Under the pieces are notes generated by a model, which did not search any database, was not told the origin of the DNA, and worked only from the letters and a program-made list of their open reading frames with translations. Shown here in pieces: positions 1-8,343 of a stretch of 59,025 nt of DNA. Location of the stretch: the NCBI GenBank assembly GCA_017993335.1, contig JAGOMX010000006.1, forward strand, positions 1 to 59,025, given 5' to 3'. How positions within the stretch are numbered: the stretch's first letter is position 1; the number at the start of each line of letters is the position of its first letter. The stretch is from Alphaproteobacteria bacterium. Lineage in GTDB: Bacteria > Pseudomonadota > Alphaproteobacteria > JAGOMX01. The translations under genes and the position numbers were made by a program.

Positions 1-205
1 ATCTCCTCAACCATAGCCTGTCATACCTGCGCAGGCAGGTATCCAGCGCAACATGTGCCTCGAAGAGGCTCAATATTTACTTGCTTCTGTGGTATGAAAT
101 AAATGGAGAGCTGCTGCGCAGCACTTTGTTGCGCTGGATTCCCGCCTTCGCGGGAATGACAGGCGGTGAAGATAAGATTTATCAGTTATTTTATGGAATT
201 AGTAT
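1..205. repeat. Family 1 palindromic element, left end cut by window
   Basis: This is a partial copy of a roughly 245-bp element (call it family 1) that recurs at 5747-5995, 24810-25055 and 27680-27926. It carries two hairpins facing each other: one with arms TACCTGC/GCAGGTA (near 23-43) and one with arms TTCCCGC/GCGGGAA (near 140-160). Each is flanked by ATCCAGCGCAACA or its complement. Complete copies end in a short inverted repeat resembling ATACCAATTC; here only the right end, GGAATTAGTAT, is present. Short open frames inside it are repeat translations, not genes. Confidence 0.85.
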
Positions 206-417
206 CACACCTGCGAAGGCAGGTGTCCAGCACAAATATGCGTTGCGAAGCAACACTTTGTTTCTTTATGTAGAGAAGATTATAAGGAGCCTCTGCGAGG
301 CACATGTTGCGCTGGACACCTGCCTGCGCAGGTGTGACAGGTTCTGTGTATTTTTCATGCGTAGGCCCTGTAGGTCTTGTGCAGGGGGTGTGCATGAAAA
401 TTGCACAAAAAATGTCA
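206..417. repeat. Family 2-type palindromic element
   Basis: Two hairpins with arms CACCTGC/GCAGGTG lie near 209-226 and 317-336, separated by a small GCGTTGCGAAGCAAC palindrome and a CCTCTGCGAGG palindrome. The right part contains TTTTTCATGCGTAGGCCC, the terminal sequence of family 2 (see 29735-29960), followed by a second, degenerate copy of the end (near 390-405). No protein-coding signal. Confidence 0.75.
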
Positions 418-610
418 CCAGTACCTGTCATACCTGCGCAGGCAGGTATCCAGCACAAATGTGAGGCGAAGCCTCTGCGATATAGACTATATAGAGCCAC
501 TAAAGTGACACTTGTGCGCCTGGATCCTTCTTTCACTCAGCTAAAGCTGATCTTCAATCAGGATGAAGGGAGTTATGGTGCTTATTTATGGTAAACAGTA
601 TAAATGACAT
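418..610. repeat. Chimeric element: family 1/2 head joined to family 3 tail
   Basis: The left end has the CTGTCATACCTGC...GCAGGTATCCAGC hairpin of families 1 and 2 (near 427-452). From about 465 on, the sequence matches the right half of family 3 (compare 49771-50010), including GCCACTAAAGTG, CCTGGATCCTTC and the ending TTATGGTGCTTA. This looks like recombination or nested insertion between elements. From 611 to 690 I see only a small hairpin (CCCTCCC/GGGAGGG) and no gene. Confidence 0.7.
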
Positions 611-690
611 GACTTCCGTCCCTCCCACAAGGGGAGGGTGAAGTTTTCTGCTCGAATTAAGGTTCTCTAAAGAGAAATATTCGAAATAGG

Positions 691-711
691 AATTTTGCCC
701 TAACGGGCAAA
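691..711 (-). terminator. Hairpin downstream of rpmA, possible terminator
   Basis: A perfect 7-bp stem, TTTGCCC/GGGCAAA with a 4-base loop, lies 20 bp past the rpmA stop on the minus strand. The following T-run is short, so intrinsic termination is only likely. Confidence 0.5.
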
Positions 712-730
712 TCTTGAACCAAGCGTATGC

Positions 731-979
731 TTAGAGCACGTTGATGTAAGTGCGTCCGCCGCGTGCGTGCTTAAAGGAAACTTTTCCTTCAATCTTTGCA
801 AACAGTGTGTGATCGCGACCCATACCGACATTGTCACCTGGGTGGAATGTTGTTCCGCGTTGACGAACGAGGATGTTACCAGCCAAAACGTTCTCACCGC
901 CGTAGCGCTTTACACCGAGTCTTTGACCGGGTGAGTCGCGTCCGTTTCTTGAGCTACCGCCCGCTTTTTTATGTGCCAT
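731..979 (-). CDS. rpmA: 50S ribosomal protein L27
   Basis: A basic 82-residue protein beginning [16 protein letters not shown], the signature start of bL27. The N-terminal tail reaches toward the peptidyl-transferase centre of the large ribosomal subunit. Length and the conserved G[14 protein letters not shown] block match the family (about 85 residues). The gene lies 16 bp downstream of rplU on the same strand, the usual rplU-rpmA operon order. No N-terminal cleavage motif of the Firmicutes type is present, so Met-Ala is the expected mature start. Confidence 0.98.
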   Translation of the reverse strand: MAHKKAGGSSRNGRDSPGQRLGVKRYGGENVLAGNILVRQRGTTFHPGDNVGMGRDHTLFAKIEGKVSFKHARGGRTYINVL

Positions 980-995
980 AATTTATCCTCGTCGT

Positions 996-1583
996 TTACT
1001 TGTCAGTCGTCTTTTTTGCCGCTGGCTTCTTTGCAGGTGCAGGCTTTTTCTCTGCAGCTTCTTTTTTAGGAGCTGCTGCCTTTGCCTCTTGAACGGCTTC
1101 AGTTTTAGCTGGCTTTTCAGCCTTAACGGTTTTCTTAACCGCAGCCTTTTCCGTTGCCTTAGGGGCTTCACCATTGGCTATGGCAATTTTAGCTGCCCTT
1201 GTGAGCTTTGGTGCGGGTGCCTCTACAGGTGTAGATACCTTTGGCGTGTTTTCAGCCTTAACCGTTTTACCATCACCCTTAATTGCACCAATGTGCAATA
1301 CGGATTGAAGTTGACGGTGACCATTTTTACGGCGATAGCCTTGGCGGCGTTTTTTCTTGAAGACAATGATTTTATCAGCGCGATTTTGATTGACGATCGT
1401 GGCCGTGACAGAGGCATCCTTTACAAAGGGTTGTCCTACTAAAACTTTGCCATCGTTATCAATTAACAAGACATCGTTTAATTCAACATTATCACCATTC
1501 TCGCCAGGTAGGCGCTCAACGATTACATAATCACCGGGAGTGACTCGGTATTGCTTTCCACCTGTTTGAACAACTGCGTACAT
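996..1583 (-). CDS. rplU: 50S ribosomal protein L21 with long C-terminal tail
   Basis: Residues 1-103 form a standard bL21 (begins MYAVVQTGGKQYRV, contains KKKRRQGYRRKNGHRQ), a 23S rRNA-binding protein of the large subunit. Residues 104-195 are an Ala/Lys/Pro/Glu-rich low-complexity tail roughly as long as the core. Such tails occur in alphaproteobacterial L21, but this one is long. The ATG has an AAGG ribosome-binding site 7 bases upstream. First gene of the rplU-rpmA operon, transcribed away from fliQ. Confidence 0.97.
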   Translation of the reverse strand: MYAVVQTGGKQYRVTPGDYVIVERLPGENGDNVELNDVLLIDNDGKVLVGQPFVKDASVTATIVNQNRADKIIVFKKKRRQGYRRKNGHRQLQSVLHIGAIKGDGKTVKAENTPKVSTPVEAPAPKLTRAAKIAIANGEAPKATEKAAVKKTVKAEKPAKTEAVQEAKAAAPKKEAAEKKPAPAKKPAAKKTTDK

Positions 1584-1636
1584 GTTTAACCTTTTTGTTA
1601 TGTGCGTTCACACAAAAAATAAAAAATTGTAGTCGT

Positions 1637-1684
1637 TTGCTTAACGACATTCTTTTAGGTATAATTTCTGTAAAAGTTTGTCAA
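1637..1684. promoter_or_regulatory. Overlapping divergent promoters for fliQ (+) and rplU (-)
   Basis: Plus strand: -35 TTGCTT (1637-1642), 17-bp spacer, perfect -10 TATAAT (1660-1665), about 50 bp ahead of fliQ. Minus strand: perfect -35 TTGACA (complement of 1679-1684) with TATACC (complement of 1658-1663) as a possible -10, but with a short 15-bp spacer. The two -10 boxes overlap, so RNA polymerase binding at one should exclude the other. Inferred from consensus only. Confidence 0.55.
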
Positions 1685-1698
1685 GGGTTAATTAACCC
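1685..1698. promoter_or_regulatory. 14-bp perfect palindrome in the fliQ leader
   Basis: GGGTTAATTAACCC is a perfect inverted repeat directly abutting the minus-strand -35 box of rplU and lying about 13-26 bases after the expected fliQ transcription start. Position and symmetry suit an operator for a dimeric regulator. The regulator is unknown. It does not match the CtrA pattern TTAA-N7-TTAA. Confidence 0.4.
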
Positions 1699-1717
1699 CA
1701 AGGACTAGGAAAAAAAC

Positions 1718-1981
1718 ATGAATCCAACAGATGTGCTCGACATCGGCCGTGATGCGGTCTTTCTTTTACTAAAAATTTCTGGGCCTATGATGCTTGTGGC
1801 GATGCTATCCGGTTTAACGGTCGCATTGTTTCAGGCCTTGACCCAGATCCAGGAAATGACCTTAACATTTGTTCCAAAAATTGTCTTGGTTTTTTTGACG
1901 CTGATTTTGGCGCTTCCCTTTATTGCGTCATCTATGGGGGCGTTCACCATGAACTTGTTTCAACTGATAGCCAGAGTCTAG
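1718..1981 (+). CDS. fliQ: Flagellar export protein FliQ
   Basis: An 87-residue membrane protein with two hydrophobic helices (about 15-40 and 50-75) and the family pattern ...SGLTVALFQALTQIQEMTL. FliQ forms part of the FliPQR core of the flagellar type III export gate in the inner membrane. Length matches the family (about 89). It is first of a tight fliQ-fliR-flhB run (7- and 9-bp gaps) behind a good promoter. FliP is not in the window. Confidence 0.95.
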   Translation: MNPTDVLDIGRDAVFLLLKISGPMMLVAMLSGLTVALFQALTQIQEMTLTFVPKIVLVFLTLILALPFIASSMGAFTMNLFQLIARV

Positions 1982-1988
1982 CGGCGTT

Positions 1989-2756
1989 ATGAATCTTTTA
2001 TTCGCTGATTTATTCCCGTTCTTATTAGTTTTTGCAAGGGTTACGGGTGCGCTTATGATGATTCCTGGTTTGGGGAGTCAGTACATTAACGCGCCCATAC
2101 GGATTCTTTTTGCGATGGGGCTTGCGGGTGTAATGGCGCCGCAATTGATGGATCATATGCCCGTCGCGCCTCAAGACCCCTTCCTCTTTTTTAAAATGGT
2201 GATACTAGAGGCACTGGTGGGTCTATTCATTGGTACGATGGGGCGTCTGTTGTTGGTGTGTATTGAGCTTGCCGGTACGGTTATCGGTTTTCAGTCGGGA
2301 CTTACAAACGCCTTTGTCATGAACCCGGTAGATGGTCGCCAGAGTTCCTTGCCTGCCACCTATTTTTCCATAGTTGTGATGACGTTAATTTTTGTTGCGG
2401 ATATTCATCATTTGGCTTTGCAGTCAATTTTTAATAGTTATCAGTCTTTTCATCCAGGTCTAATAGGCGCTTATGAAAATATTACATCAGACTTTATGCA
2501 GGCGATTGTGCATATTTTGACAGAAGGTTTTATGCTGGGAACGCAAATCGCGGCGCCTTTGATTATTATGTCGATGTTTTTCTTTGTGGGGATGGGGTTG
2601 TTAAATCGCTTGATGCCTCAGCTGCAAGTATTTTTTATTGCGCAACCCTTTCAAATATTTATAGGTTTTGTGATTATGACCCTTTTGGTTTCTTCGGCGA
2701 GTCTGTCTATACTTGAAAGATTAGCCACAATGTATAATAATTTGTGGCAATCCTAA
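1989..2756 (+). CDS. fliR: Flagellar export protein FliR
   Basis: A 255-residue polytopic protein with five to six predicted membrane segments, matching FliR in length and in the N-terminal FARVTGALMMIPGLG and central GFQSGLTNAFVMNP blocks. FliR assembles with FliP and FliQ into the export channel of the flagellar basal body. It starts 7 bp after fliQ and ends 9 bp before flhB, so the three are probably co-translated as one operon. Confidence 0.95.
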   Translation: MNLLFADLFPFLLVFARVTGALMMIPGLGSQYINAPIRILFAMGLAGVMAPQLMDHMPVAPQDPFLFFKMVILEALVGLFIGTMGRLLLVCIELAGTVIGFQSGLTNAFVMNPVDGRQSSLPATYFSIVVMTLIFVADIHHLALQSIFNSYQSFHPGLIGAYENITSDFMQAIVHILTEGFMLGTQIAAPLIIMSMFFFVGMGLLNRLMPQLQVFFIAQPFQIFIGFVIMTLLVSSASLSILERLATMYNNLWQS

Positions 2757-2765
2757 GGAGTCCCC

Positions 2766-3875
2766 ATGGCAGAAGATCAAGGCGATCAGGATGATTCGCA
2801 GAAAACGGAAGAGGCGACGGCCCAACGGCTTTTAAAAGCGCGTGAAAAAGGGCAATTGGCGTTTTCCAAGGAAGTTAATCATTGGATGACTTTCCTGGGG
2901 CTATTTTTGACTGTATCTATTACGGCGCCTTTTGTCATTCGTGAGGTTGCTGGGGCTTTGAAGCCCTTCTTTATGGCGGGGCAGCTGGCTCATTTAGAGG
3001 GCTTTGAGTTATTGGCTTTAATCCGAAGCGTTCTGTTTTCCACCATAAAGCCGATGTTTTTTGTCTTTCTGACCTTTATTATTGCTAGCCTGTTGGCGGG
3101 GTTTATGCAAACGCAATTTTTAATTAGCGCGGAAAGTATCAAACCAAATTTTTCCAAGATATCTTTGTTAAAAGGTTTAAAGCGGATTTTTTCGGTAACG
3201 TCACTGGTGGAGTTTGGCAAGGGCTTGTTAAAAATTGTGATTGTTTCGGCTATCTTTGTCATTGTTCTTATTCCAGATTTTGGACGAATCAACCAATGGA
3301 GCAATATCCCTGTCGGCCGTATATTTGAAGTTATTCAAACGGTATTGATTAAATTATTATTGATCGTATTGGCTGTTTTTGGGCTGATTGCCGGTTTGGA
3401 TTATTTTTATCAGCGATTTTCTTTCCTCAAAAAAATGCGTATGTCGAAGCAAGATATTAAGGATGAGCATAAAGAGTCCGATGGTGATCCAGCTGTTAAG
3501 CGTCGATTGGCAGAGCTTCGTAAAGAAAAGTTTCAACAACAGGGTCTGGCCAGCGCTATACCCGAGGCCTCGGTTATTATTACAAACCCGACTCACTTTG
3601 CGGTGGCCTTAAAGTATTCGGATGATATGAGTGCGCCGAAATGCATTGCTAAAGGCCAGGATTTAGTCGCGTTAAAGATGCGTGAATTAGGTGGCGAACA
3701 CAATGTCCCCATCATTGAGGATCCACCCCTGGCTCGAGCTCTTTTTGCAGGTATTGAGGTAGGCCAAGAAGTCCCAGAAAAATATTATTTTGCCGTGGCT
3801 CGCGTTATTCGTTACATTTCAGGCATGGATAAAAGGTATCGGGGTGTTGAGGATGAGGAACTGGCGGAGATTTAG
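2766..3875 (+). CDS. flhB: Flagellar export switch protein FlhB
   Basis: A 369-residue protein: N-terminal KTEEATAQRLLKAREKGQ motif, four membrane helices (about 42-62, 90-112, 150-172, 190-212) and a C-terminal cytoplasmic domain with the autocleavage motif NPTH at 274-277. FlhB switches export specificity from rod/hook to filament substrates by cleaving itself between Asn and Pro. The motif is intact, so the protein should be functional. RBS AAGGAG lies 7 bases upstream of the ATG. The last 23 bases overlap the next gene, an exported F-box/LRR protein. Confidence 0.96.
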   Translation: MAEDQGDQDDSQKTEEATAQRLLKAREKGQLAFSKEVNHWMTFLGLFLTVSITAPFVIREVAGALKPFFMAGQLAHLEGFELLALIRSVLFSTIKPMFFVFLTFIIASLLAGFMQTQFLISAESIKPNFSKISLLKGLKRIFSVTSLVEFGKGLLKIVIVSAIFVIVLIPDFGRINQWSNIPVGRIFEVIQTVLIKLLLIVLAVFGLIAGLDYFYQRFSFLKKMRMSKQDIKDEHKESDGDPAVKRRLAELRKEKFQQQGLASAIPEASVIITNPTHFAVALKYSDDMSAPKCIAKGQDLVALKMRELGGEHNVPIIEDPPLARALFAGIEVGQEVPEKYYFAVARVIRYISGMDKRYRGVEDEELAEI

Positions 3876-5589
3876 TCTAGGTTTCCTTATGGCGGTACAG
3901 TTTCTGTGCGGCGGTGAAGTCAATGCCTCTGCTTTGAGCGATATTTTGTCACATCGGCCTATTCAAGCGGTTTTTTATAGGTATTTAGACACAGATGATT
4001 GTTCGCGGCTTGCCTGCGTCAATCGTGGTGCGCGTGCGCAAGTAGATTTTTATCGTCAATCTTCATTTCGATATTTAACGAAGAACGTAAATACGCTGAA
4101 TCCAACTGGAAATGAAGTGTATGCCTTGTCCACAAGAGATTTAAGATATGTGGAGCAAAACTTGCGGGATTGTTTCCGTGAGTCAGGTTTTATACTTTTG
4201 TCTCGGTTTGATGCGTTGAATGGCTTATGTGCAGATAAGTTTTGTCTTGTGACATCCTTTACGGACGAGTTCGATTTCTTTTTAAATGAAGAAGACTTAT
4301 TGCAGCTCCATCGCCATTTCTTTCGAGAAGGCCAAGATGTACGTATGGAGCTGAAGCATATCCTGCATTTCTTGCCGTTTCATATTTATGTGAGTAGCCC
4401 ATACAAGAATAAACGCATTCCTGTGAATAAAAGTCTATTTATGCAGCATGTGCGTACTTTTGAGGATTTTAATAGGCTGGTTTATTTTGACTGGCAGGAT
4501 AAATGGTTGCGTTCTGTGAAAAATGAAAGTTTTGAAATCATTCTATATGAGATTGATGTGAGCTATCGCCTAAATTTAGAAAGAATATGTCGACGGAATA
4601 ATTGCACTTTGAGTTTAATTGTCACTAAATCACTCTTGGAGATGAATAAATTAAAGCTGAGCAACGATGATTTACCTAGAGGACTTGAAAATCTACGGCT
4701 GATAGATTGGGATGGTGTGGTGGAGGGGGTTTCTGATGATTTTCTTTCTGGACCTTTTCGGGCTTATTTCGATCACGAAAAATATCCTTTTTCTGTTGAG
4801 CTGGTGGGGATGAAGAATCTAACCTCAATTGGTCGCAATTGTATGTATAATAATCGTCGATTAAAATCATTTTTATGCAGCAACATGGGGTCCTTAAAGA
4901 AAATAGGGGATGATTTTTGTGGGTACTGTTTAAATTTGTCTCATTTAAATCTTTCAGGTATGAAAAGCTTGGAATATATTGGTAAGGCTTGTTTTTATAG
5001 ATGCGAGAATCTTCAGTACTTTCATCCATCCTCTTGGGAAAATGTGGGAAGCATAGGCCCTTTTTTTATGGCTCAGTCAGGGATTAAGGTGTTTAATGCA
5101 TCTTGGATGCGTAATCTTTTATGTATTAATAACGGATTTTTTGTTGGTTGCTACGAGCTAGAGGCTGTTGATTTATCTGATATGCGTAATGTATGGCTGA
5201 TTGATGAGGAATTCTTTTTTCGGTGTGCAAAACTCAAAAAGCTTAATGCCCGTTCCCTTAATCCAAAAATAATTAGCGGTTGTTTTTTATATGAGTGTAC
5301 AAGTCTTGAGTATTTGGATACCTCTTCGTGGGATCGGTTGTCTTGTATTGGGACTAGCTTTCTTGCGGGTTGTGAGGGCTTGAAAAAAATAAATATCGAG
5401 GGATTGAGAGATTTAACGCATATACCCCGTGCTTGTTTACATGAGTGTGATGGTTTGGATGTGGATGTTTCCTGTTTGACGAGGGTGAATCGTGTGGATG
5501 CTCTCTGTCATCCCGCACTTCAATATCTGACGATGTCTTGCTTCCGTCGATTTTATCATTATGGCTATGCGTGGTTGTTGGCTTGGTAA
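3853..5589 (+). CDS. Exported F-box-like protein with BspA-type leucine-rich repeats
   Basis: The frame is open from 3790, but the ATG at 3853 gives a 578-residue protein with a clean Sec signal peptide (MRNWRR, a hydrophobic core, then a cleavage site near VNAS), so I choose it. Right after the signal is an F-box-like helix set (LSDILSHRPIQ...YLD...RLACVNR). From about residue 310 to 540 come Cys- and Phe-rich repeats of about 23 residues with the pattern L..IG..F...C..L..L, typical of LRR_5/BspA repeats. F-box plus LRR is the layout of eukaryotic SCF substrate receptors, so a host-directed role is inferred. The start overlaps flhB by 23 bp. Confidence 0.75.
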   Translation: MRNWRRFSLGFLMAVQFLCGGEVNASALSDILSHRPIQAVFYRYLDTDDCSRLACVNRGARAQVDFYRQSSFRYLTKNVNTLNPTGNEVYALSTRDLRYVEQNLRDCFRESGFILLSRFDALNGLCADKFCLVTSFTDEFDFFLNEEDLLQLHRHFFREGQDVRMELKHILHFLPFHIYVSSPYKNKRIPVNKSLFMQHVRTFEDFNRLVYFDWQDKWLRSVKNESFEIILYEIDVSYRLNLERICRRNNCTLSLIVTKSLLEMNKLKLSNDDLPRGLENLRLIDWDGVVEGVSDDFLSGPFRAYFDHEKYPFSVELVGMKNLTSIGRNCMYNNRRLKSFLCSNMGSLKKIGDDFCGYCLNLSHLNLSGMKSLEYIGKACFYRCENLQYFHPSSWENVGSIGPFFMAQSGIKVFNASWMRNLLCINNGFFVGCYELEAVDLSDMRNVWLIDEEFFFRCAKLKKLNARSLNPKIISGCFLYECTSLEYLDTSSWDRLSCIGTSFLAGCEGLKKINIEGLRDLTHIPRACLHECDGLDVDVSCLTRVNRVDALCHPALQYLTMSCFRRFYHYGYAWLLAW

Positions 5590-5640
5590 GGTTTTTCCGT
5601 AGTGAATACTTTTATTGCTCATGCAGTACTCAAATGAAAC

Positions 5641-5706
5641 CCCATCATCCTCGAGCGGAGCAGAGCCCCAAGGGGCTCTGTCGTAGCGAAGGATCCAGTC
5701 AAACAT
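5641..5706. repeat. Family 4 half-element
   Basis: CATCATCCTCGAGCGGAGC followed by the hairpin GAGCCCC/GGGGCTC and GAAGGATCCAGT matches both arms of the family 4 repeat nested at 8534-8735. Only one arm is present here. No gene is visible between 5590 and 5746. Confidence 0.7.
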
Positions 5707-5746
5707 GCATCGCGACTACAATGATGGGGTGGTAGGGCTTGTGCTT

Positions 5747-5995
5747 ATACCAATTCCATAAAATAACGGATAAATCTTATCTTCACCGCCTGTCATTCCC
5801 GCGAAGGCGGGAATCCAGCGCAACAAAGTGCTGCACAGCAGCTCTCCATTTATTTCAATGCCATAGAAGCAAGGAGAAATTGAGCCTCTCCGAGGCACAT
5901 GTTGCGCTGGATAGCTGCCTGCGCAGGTATGACAGACGATGGTTGAGGAGATTTAAGACAGCCTCTGTCTGTATACTTAATTATAGGAATTAGTA
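5747..5995. repeat. Family 1 palindromic element, complete copy
   Basis: Runs from ATACCAATTCCATAAAATAA to ATTATAGGAATTAGTAT, so both ends carry a short inverted repeat. The first hairpin has arms TTCCCGC/GCGGGAA. The second has degenerated at GCTGCCTGCGCAGGTA. It lies between the exported F-box/LRR gene and a small exported protein gene and ends at the stop codon of the latter. Confidence 0.85.
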
Positions 5996-6304
5996 TTATT
6001 CAGTATCGTCATGTTCAGCTTGGTCCATACGATCTTCAAAACGATTTTGTCTGGCTACTTTAAGTCTATCGTTGCGCTCCAAATGGGCAAAGACTCTTCT
6101 TTTTAGTGGAGCTTGAGGCGTTGCTACAGCTTCGCCCAAAACAGGCGTGCCGGGGATATTTTCTTGGTCACTGTCTATGGATTCCACGGTTCTTTTTGCG
6201 CGGGGTGTGTCTTCATCTTCAAAGCTATTGCTGGCATTGGCTGGCAAGCTATGAGTGATTAAAATTGCCGCATAGGCAAAAAACAAGATGTTTAACTTTT
6301 TCAT
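5996..6304 (-). CDS. Small exported charged protein
   Basis: A 102-residue protein with a clear signal peptide (MKKLNILFF..., cleavage near ANA-S at about 25) followed by a hydrophilic, Glu/Asp/Arg-rich, probably disordered chain with no domain I recognise. A family 1 repeat touches its stop codon. It sits 29 bp downstream of another small exported protein gene of equal length (6334-6642) on the same strand, so the two may be co-transcribed. Sequence similarity between the two is weak. Function unknown. Confidence 0.65.
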   Translation of the reverse strand: MKKLNILFFAYAAILITHSLPANASNSFEDEDTPRAKRTVESIDSDQENIPGTPVLGEAVATPQAPLKRRVFAHLERNDRLKVARQNRFEDRMDQAEHDDTE

Positions 6305-6333
6305 GTGTTTGTATTCCTTACTATTATGTACTA

Positions 6334-6642
6334 TTAAAATTTTAATATTCTTTTGGCTGCAGGATTTTCTTCTGCGGCCTGCTTTTTGGGTTTACTTTTC
6401 TTTAGGGTTTCATCCTCATCTCTGGATTCATCGCTAAAGGGATAATCCCTTTTTTCTGAATTCTCATCATGGCTATAAAAATTGCGCCGTTTCATGTCTT
6501 TTGGCGTGTCTGGAGCCGTCAATAGTTCTTTCGCTTTCGCCCGTGTCATGTAAAAGCCATGGGTTTCGTAACTGCAAAAGCCATTGTTTGTAGCCGAAAA
6601 ACAAATACTCATTAAAAAAAATAAAAATACGTAACGCTTCAT
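6334..6642 (-). CDS. Small exported charged protein
   Basis: The frame extends to 6720, but the ATG at 6642 is preceded by AAGGTGATAACT and begins a signal peptide (MKRYVFLFFLMSICFSA), giving 102 residues. The mature part is strongly charged and Lys/Glu-rich, with no known domain. Its short length, exported state and charged composition resemble its neighbour at 5996-6304 and other small exported proteins in this window. Function unknown. About 130 bp of AT-rich sequence upstream probably holds the promoter. Confidence 0.6.
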   Translation of the reverse strand: MKRYVFLFFLMSICFSATNNGFCSYETHGFYMTRAKAKELLTAPDTPKDMKRRNFYSHDENSEKRDYPFSDESRDEDETLKKSKPKKQAAEENPAAKRILKF

Positions 6643-6855
6643 AGTTATCACCTTACGAAGACTCTCTATCAAGTACATAATCACAGTAGATAAAAAAATC
6701 AAGAACAAATAAAAAAACAACAGATAAATCTTAATTACTATTTTAATAAAATTTATATAAAATTATATATAACGGGTTTAATCCTGCTTTTGTACAGGGC
6801 CTCCTTTTTAGAATGAGGTTTTTTTATGTATTGTTTTTTAGCCGGACTTGCTGTT

Positions 6856-7042
6856 GTTATGGTGCTTATTGAGGGTAAATAGTATAAGTGGCATAACCTA
6901 TAGAGACCATTTCAAAACGTCTTTTTTGAGTGATTTCGTCGTCAAGGTTCCGCTTCCGGTGCTCACGTACGAAGAGGTACGCTGCGCTCCGGTTCTCACC
7001 TTTCCTATAAATCCCTCCAAAAAAGCCAGTTTTGAAATGGCC
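6856..7042. repeat. Family 3 remnant followed by a TTTCAAAA-ended element
   Basis: 6856-6898 matches the right end of family 3 (TTATGGTGCTTATT...GTATAA, as at 571-605). 6905-7042 is bounded by the inverted repeats ACCATTTCAAAAC and GTTTTGAAATGG and contains small internal palindromes. It ends two bases before the stop of the membrane protein gene. A fragment of the same end (TTTTGAAATGGCC) lies next to the stop at 15920. The rest of 6643-6855 is AT-rich with no gene seen. Confidence 0.55.
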
Positions 7043-7044
7043 TC

Positions 7045-8343
7045 CTATATTCTTCTGGTTTTCCAATAAACATCCCATGCAAAGGGTAGAGAAAATAACA
7101 GGCAGCACCAGGAGAAAAATACATATCGGCTAGCGGCGGCTAAAGAAAAAACAAAAAGCACCATAATTAAAGTAAGCCCCATGGAAGACAGCATAAATAA
7201 GGGTATGGCTGATTTTTGCTGACAAAAATACCTTGCTCCTAAAAACCAAAAATATAGATAAAAAGGCATAAATACCATTAAACGAAACAGAGAGAAAAGG
7301 GGAGAGAATAGCAACATTGTTTGGTTGTTGCTAAAGTATGATTGATACAGGCCTTTTAGGCCACTGTTGGTAAGCATTTTTATCATGATTCTAGATCTGT
7401 GTTTTAAATAGGAAATGGGGTCCTTTATGATGGCGCTTTTCCAGGCCTCTACCAAAAGTAACCTTTCTTCATCGTTCTTTGTTTCAACTAAAGGGGAGTC
7501 TTCGTTGCGGATAAGAGGTTCCCATAAATAAGCGTAGTGATCCTCGATGTCTTGTAATGTGACAGTTGGGGTTTTAAATAAGAATGGGGGAATGTAATTT
7601 TTTTTCCCATAAACACTCATTCCCGCAAGATCATATATTTTTACAAATTGCCAAAAATGTGCATTGTTTTTATCCTGTATCATGATGCGATTGCATTCCT
7701 TCATGCCGAAAAAAACACCAGCGGTTATCGTTATAAAAATCAATGATTTGGCTATAATATTGAGGGGTTTGTGCGGTTTTATGGGGGGTAGGAGCATAAC
7801 CAACCAAAGCGTCATAAAGGGGAAAAAGAATTGTGCTTGAATCTTGGCCATGGAAAAATAGAAGATTCCGACTAAAACGAGCAACGCTTTAATCCATGTT
7901 ATGCGTTCGTCCATTAAAGTTAGTTTTGCTAAATACATAGCTAAAAACATGTAGCCAAAGGAGATGATATTGTCTTTCAAGATTTCATTGGCGTGTGCAA
8001 ATAAGACGGGAAAAAAGGGTATAAAAATAAACCAATAAGAAATTCTTTTTCCTTTAAAGCAGTAAAATCCTATAAGGCATGCCCCCCATAGAAAGCTAAG
8101 ATTCAAAAAGAGCATGAGTAATCCACCAGGATAAATTTTATCCAGATAGTGCCATAATAAAAGAGTCAGGGGTGGCCAGTAATCCTTAAAATTCAAGTTT
8201 ACGGCATCATTGTACATGGTTGCTGAATCAAGGGCTAATTCTGGCGGGGATTGAATAAAAATGTAAAAGGTTATGATCAAAGACAGGATTATAAAATTTG
8301 CATCGAGCCACGGAAATTTCTTGCTTAAAGATGGGGTGGTCAA
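7045..8343 (-). CDS. Polytopic membrane protein, possibly GT-C-like glycosyltransferase
   Basis: A hydrophobic protein with about ten membrane segments. I place the start at a TTG (8343) because it follows AAAGGAAAA at good spacing. An ATG at 8448 keeps the frame open but lies inside the inverted repeat of a mobile element and lacks a ribosome-binding site. From the TTG it is 432 residues. After the first helix a periplasmic loop holds acidic residues (ALDSATMYNDA) and the pattern WPPLTLLLWHYLD, loosely like GT-C enzymes that use lipid-linked sugars. Family assignment is weak, and 'integral membrane protein of unknown function' is the safe reading. Confidence 0.6.
   Translation of the reverse strand: MTTPSLSKKFPWLDANFIILSLIITFYIFIQSPPELALDSATMYNDAVNLNFKDYWPPLTLLLWHYLDKIYPGGLLMLFLNLSFLWGACLIGFYCFKGKRISYWFIFIPFFPVLFAHANEILKDNIISFGYMFLAMYLAKLTLMDERITWIKALLVLVGIFYFSMAKIQAQFFFPFMTLWLVMLLPPIKPHKPLNIIAKSLIFITITAGVFFGMKECNRIMIQDKNNAHFWQFVKIYDLAGMSVYGKKNYIPPFLFKTPTVTLQDIEDHYAYLWEPLIRNEDSPLVETKNDEERLLLVEAWKSAIIKDPISYLKHRSRIMIKMLTNSGLKGLYQSYFSNNQTMLLFSPLFSLFRLMVFMPFYLYFWFLGARYFCQQKSAIPLFMLSSMGLTLIMVLFVFSLAAASRYVFFSWCCLLFSLPFAWDVYWKTRRI

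Noticed and set aside
81-594. Short open frames giving peptides such as WIPAFAGMTG and LDTCLRRCD
   Set aside because: They are translations of palindromic repeats, occur in all orientations and lack ribosome-binding sites.
4676-5029. 117-residue minus-strand frame inside the F-box/LRR gene
   Set aside because: Shadow of the LRR coding sequence; no RBS and no recognisable composition.
5996-6642. The two 102-residue exported proteins as recent paralogues
   Set aside because: Equal length is coincidental; their mature parts do not align beyond general charged composition.
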